From Flavobacterium caseinilyticum (GTDB lineage: Bacteria > Bacteroidota > Bacteroidia > Flavobacteriales > Flavobacteriaceae), in assembly GCF_004349085.1 (NCBI RefSeq), contig NZ_SMFM01000001.1:496001-560000 (forward strand): a stretch of DNA of 64,000 nucleotides. The letters are read 5' to 3'. Positions 63,439 through 64,000 of the stretch are shown here, piece by piece. Each line of letters begins with the position of its first letter. Position 1 is the first letter of the stretch. The notes beneath the pieces were generated by a model. The model made no database searches. It was not told where the DNA came from and saw nothing but the letters and a program-made list of their open reading frames with translations. The position numbers and the translations under genes are program-made.

Positions 63439-64000
63439 ATGAAACAAATATTTTTATTTATCCTATTAGCGTTAATGTCTAGCGCTACTTATTCTCAAAC
63501 AGCCATCAAAGTTATGTTTCAAACGCAAACAGCCTATAAAGAGGAATCATTGAAAAGTATGCCTGTTCTCATTAGAGCTGCAGCTTTACAACAGTTGAAC
63601 AGCATAAAAAAAGAATCGTTCATGACCGTTCAAGGTAATAAAGTTTATTTTGAAATCAAATCACAGAAAATTGACAAAAAACAAAATGGTGCTATAAATT
63701 CTACAGATAAATCATCCAATGTTTTATTCGCAAAAGATTTGTCTTTATCAGGCTCCTATCCAGCTGTTAAACTAATAAAGGATTTCAAAACGAAAACCAT
63801 TGTAACCAAAACAAAAGATACGCTGACAACTGAAAAATTAATTTCAGTAAATTGGAAATTTACAAAAAAACAGATCAAAGTTTTAGGATATTCCTGTTAT
63901 GAAGCAACAACTGAATTTAAAAATAAATTGTTAACGGTGTATTTTACGAAGGATTTAAAAGTTTCTGCCAGTCCTAGTAATTTGCCTTTTATTGATGGAG
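63439..64000 (+). CDS. GLPGLI-family protein, 5' part (end outside window)
   Basis: Starts at ATG 63439 with a signal peptide (MKQIFLFILLALMSSATYSQ) and runs open to the last base. The YSCYEATTEFKNKLLTVYFTKDLKVSAS...PFIDG stretch corresponds to the region before the family's GLPGLI loop, the same position as in the gene just upstream. So this is a tandem paralogue, 10 bp apart, in one operon. Confidence 0.8.
   Translation, partial: MKQIFLFILLALMSSATYSQTAIKVMFQTQTAYKEESLKSMPVLIRAAALQQLNSIKKESFMTVQGNKVYFEIKSQKIDKKQNGAINSTDKSSNVLFAKDLSLSGSYPAVKLIKDFKTKTIVTKTKDTLTTEKLISVNWKFTKKQIKVLGYSCYEATTEFKNKLLTVYFTKDLKVSASPSNLPFIDG

Overview
This window is ordinary chromosome from a Bacteroidota, almost certainly a Flavobacterium or close relative. 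Evidence: AT-rich DNA, the gliding genes gldE and gldD next to mutY and ssb, a metalloprotease with a type IX secretion (T9SS) C-terminal domain, GLPGLI and DUF3078 proteins, TonB-dependent uptake, almost no Shine-Dalgarno sequences, and promoters of the Bacteroidota type (TTG, about 19-21 bp, TAnnTTTG). No rRNA, tRNA, CRISPR array, insertion sequence or prophage was recognised.

Layout. 0-6 kb: the 3' part of an OprO/P-type porin, a glycosyltransferase and a very large uncharacterised outer-membrane protein. 6-14 kb: aspartate kinase, a GNAT acetyltransferase, fructose-1,6-bisphosphatase, a TerB protein, an operon of HupE, dCMP deaminase and S41 protease, a decayed stretch (12.25-12.86 kb), a small membrane protein and MarC. 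14-24 kb: a DUF3109 protein, ribonucleotide reductase nrdB and nrdA, an unlisted 41-residue Cys-containing gene, RDD, dGTPase and a secreted M36 protease. 24-35 kb: a DUF3078 protein, dxs facing tadA, RNase G, an unlisted 30-residue very basic protein, HU, then mutY-ssb-gldE-gldD, an HMA lipoprotein and a DMT transporter. 35-45 kb: an M16 peptidase pair, ribosomal proteins L21 and L27, two DoxX-like genes (one with a premature stop), a patatin-type outer-membrane phospholipase and ahcY. 45-52 kb: a phosphopantetheinyl transferase, a GGGP/HepGP synthase, PnuC, a NadR-like kinase fused to DUF4301, arfB, and a TPP riboswitch driving a TonB-dependent receptor. 52-59.5 kb: greA, HIT, transglutaminase, histidine kinase, flavin reductase, DUF3127, aat, tag and a queuosine-precursor transporter. 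59.5-64 kb: a subtilisin-like lipoprotein protease, a truncated copy of the transporter gene, and small secreted and GLPGLI proteins running off the end.

How the genes work together. Several blocks are nucleotide-centred: NrdAB makes dNTPs, dCMP deaminase and dGTPase adjust pools, and MutY and Tag repair DNA. gldE-gldD belong to the gliding/T9SS machinery that would export the M36 protease. The TPP riboswitch and TonB receptor form a vitamin B1 uptake unit, possibly linked to the nearby PnuC-type permease.

The features most worth attention are not the housekeeping genes. They are a four-copy intergenic repeat family with a variable, self-complementary centre; the tiny Cys-containing gene downstream of nested palindromes; a four-unit 8-bp repeat inside the start of the TonB receptor; an in-frame stop that removes the last helix of a DoxX protein; the partial duplication of the queuosine transporter around the subtilisin gene; and the NadR-DUF4301 fusion. 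No new multi-gene defence or mobile system was found.
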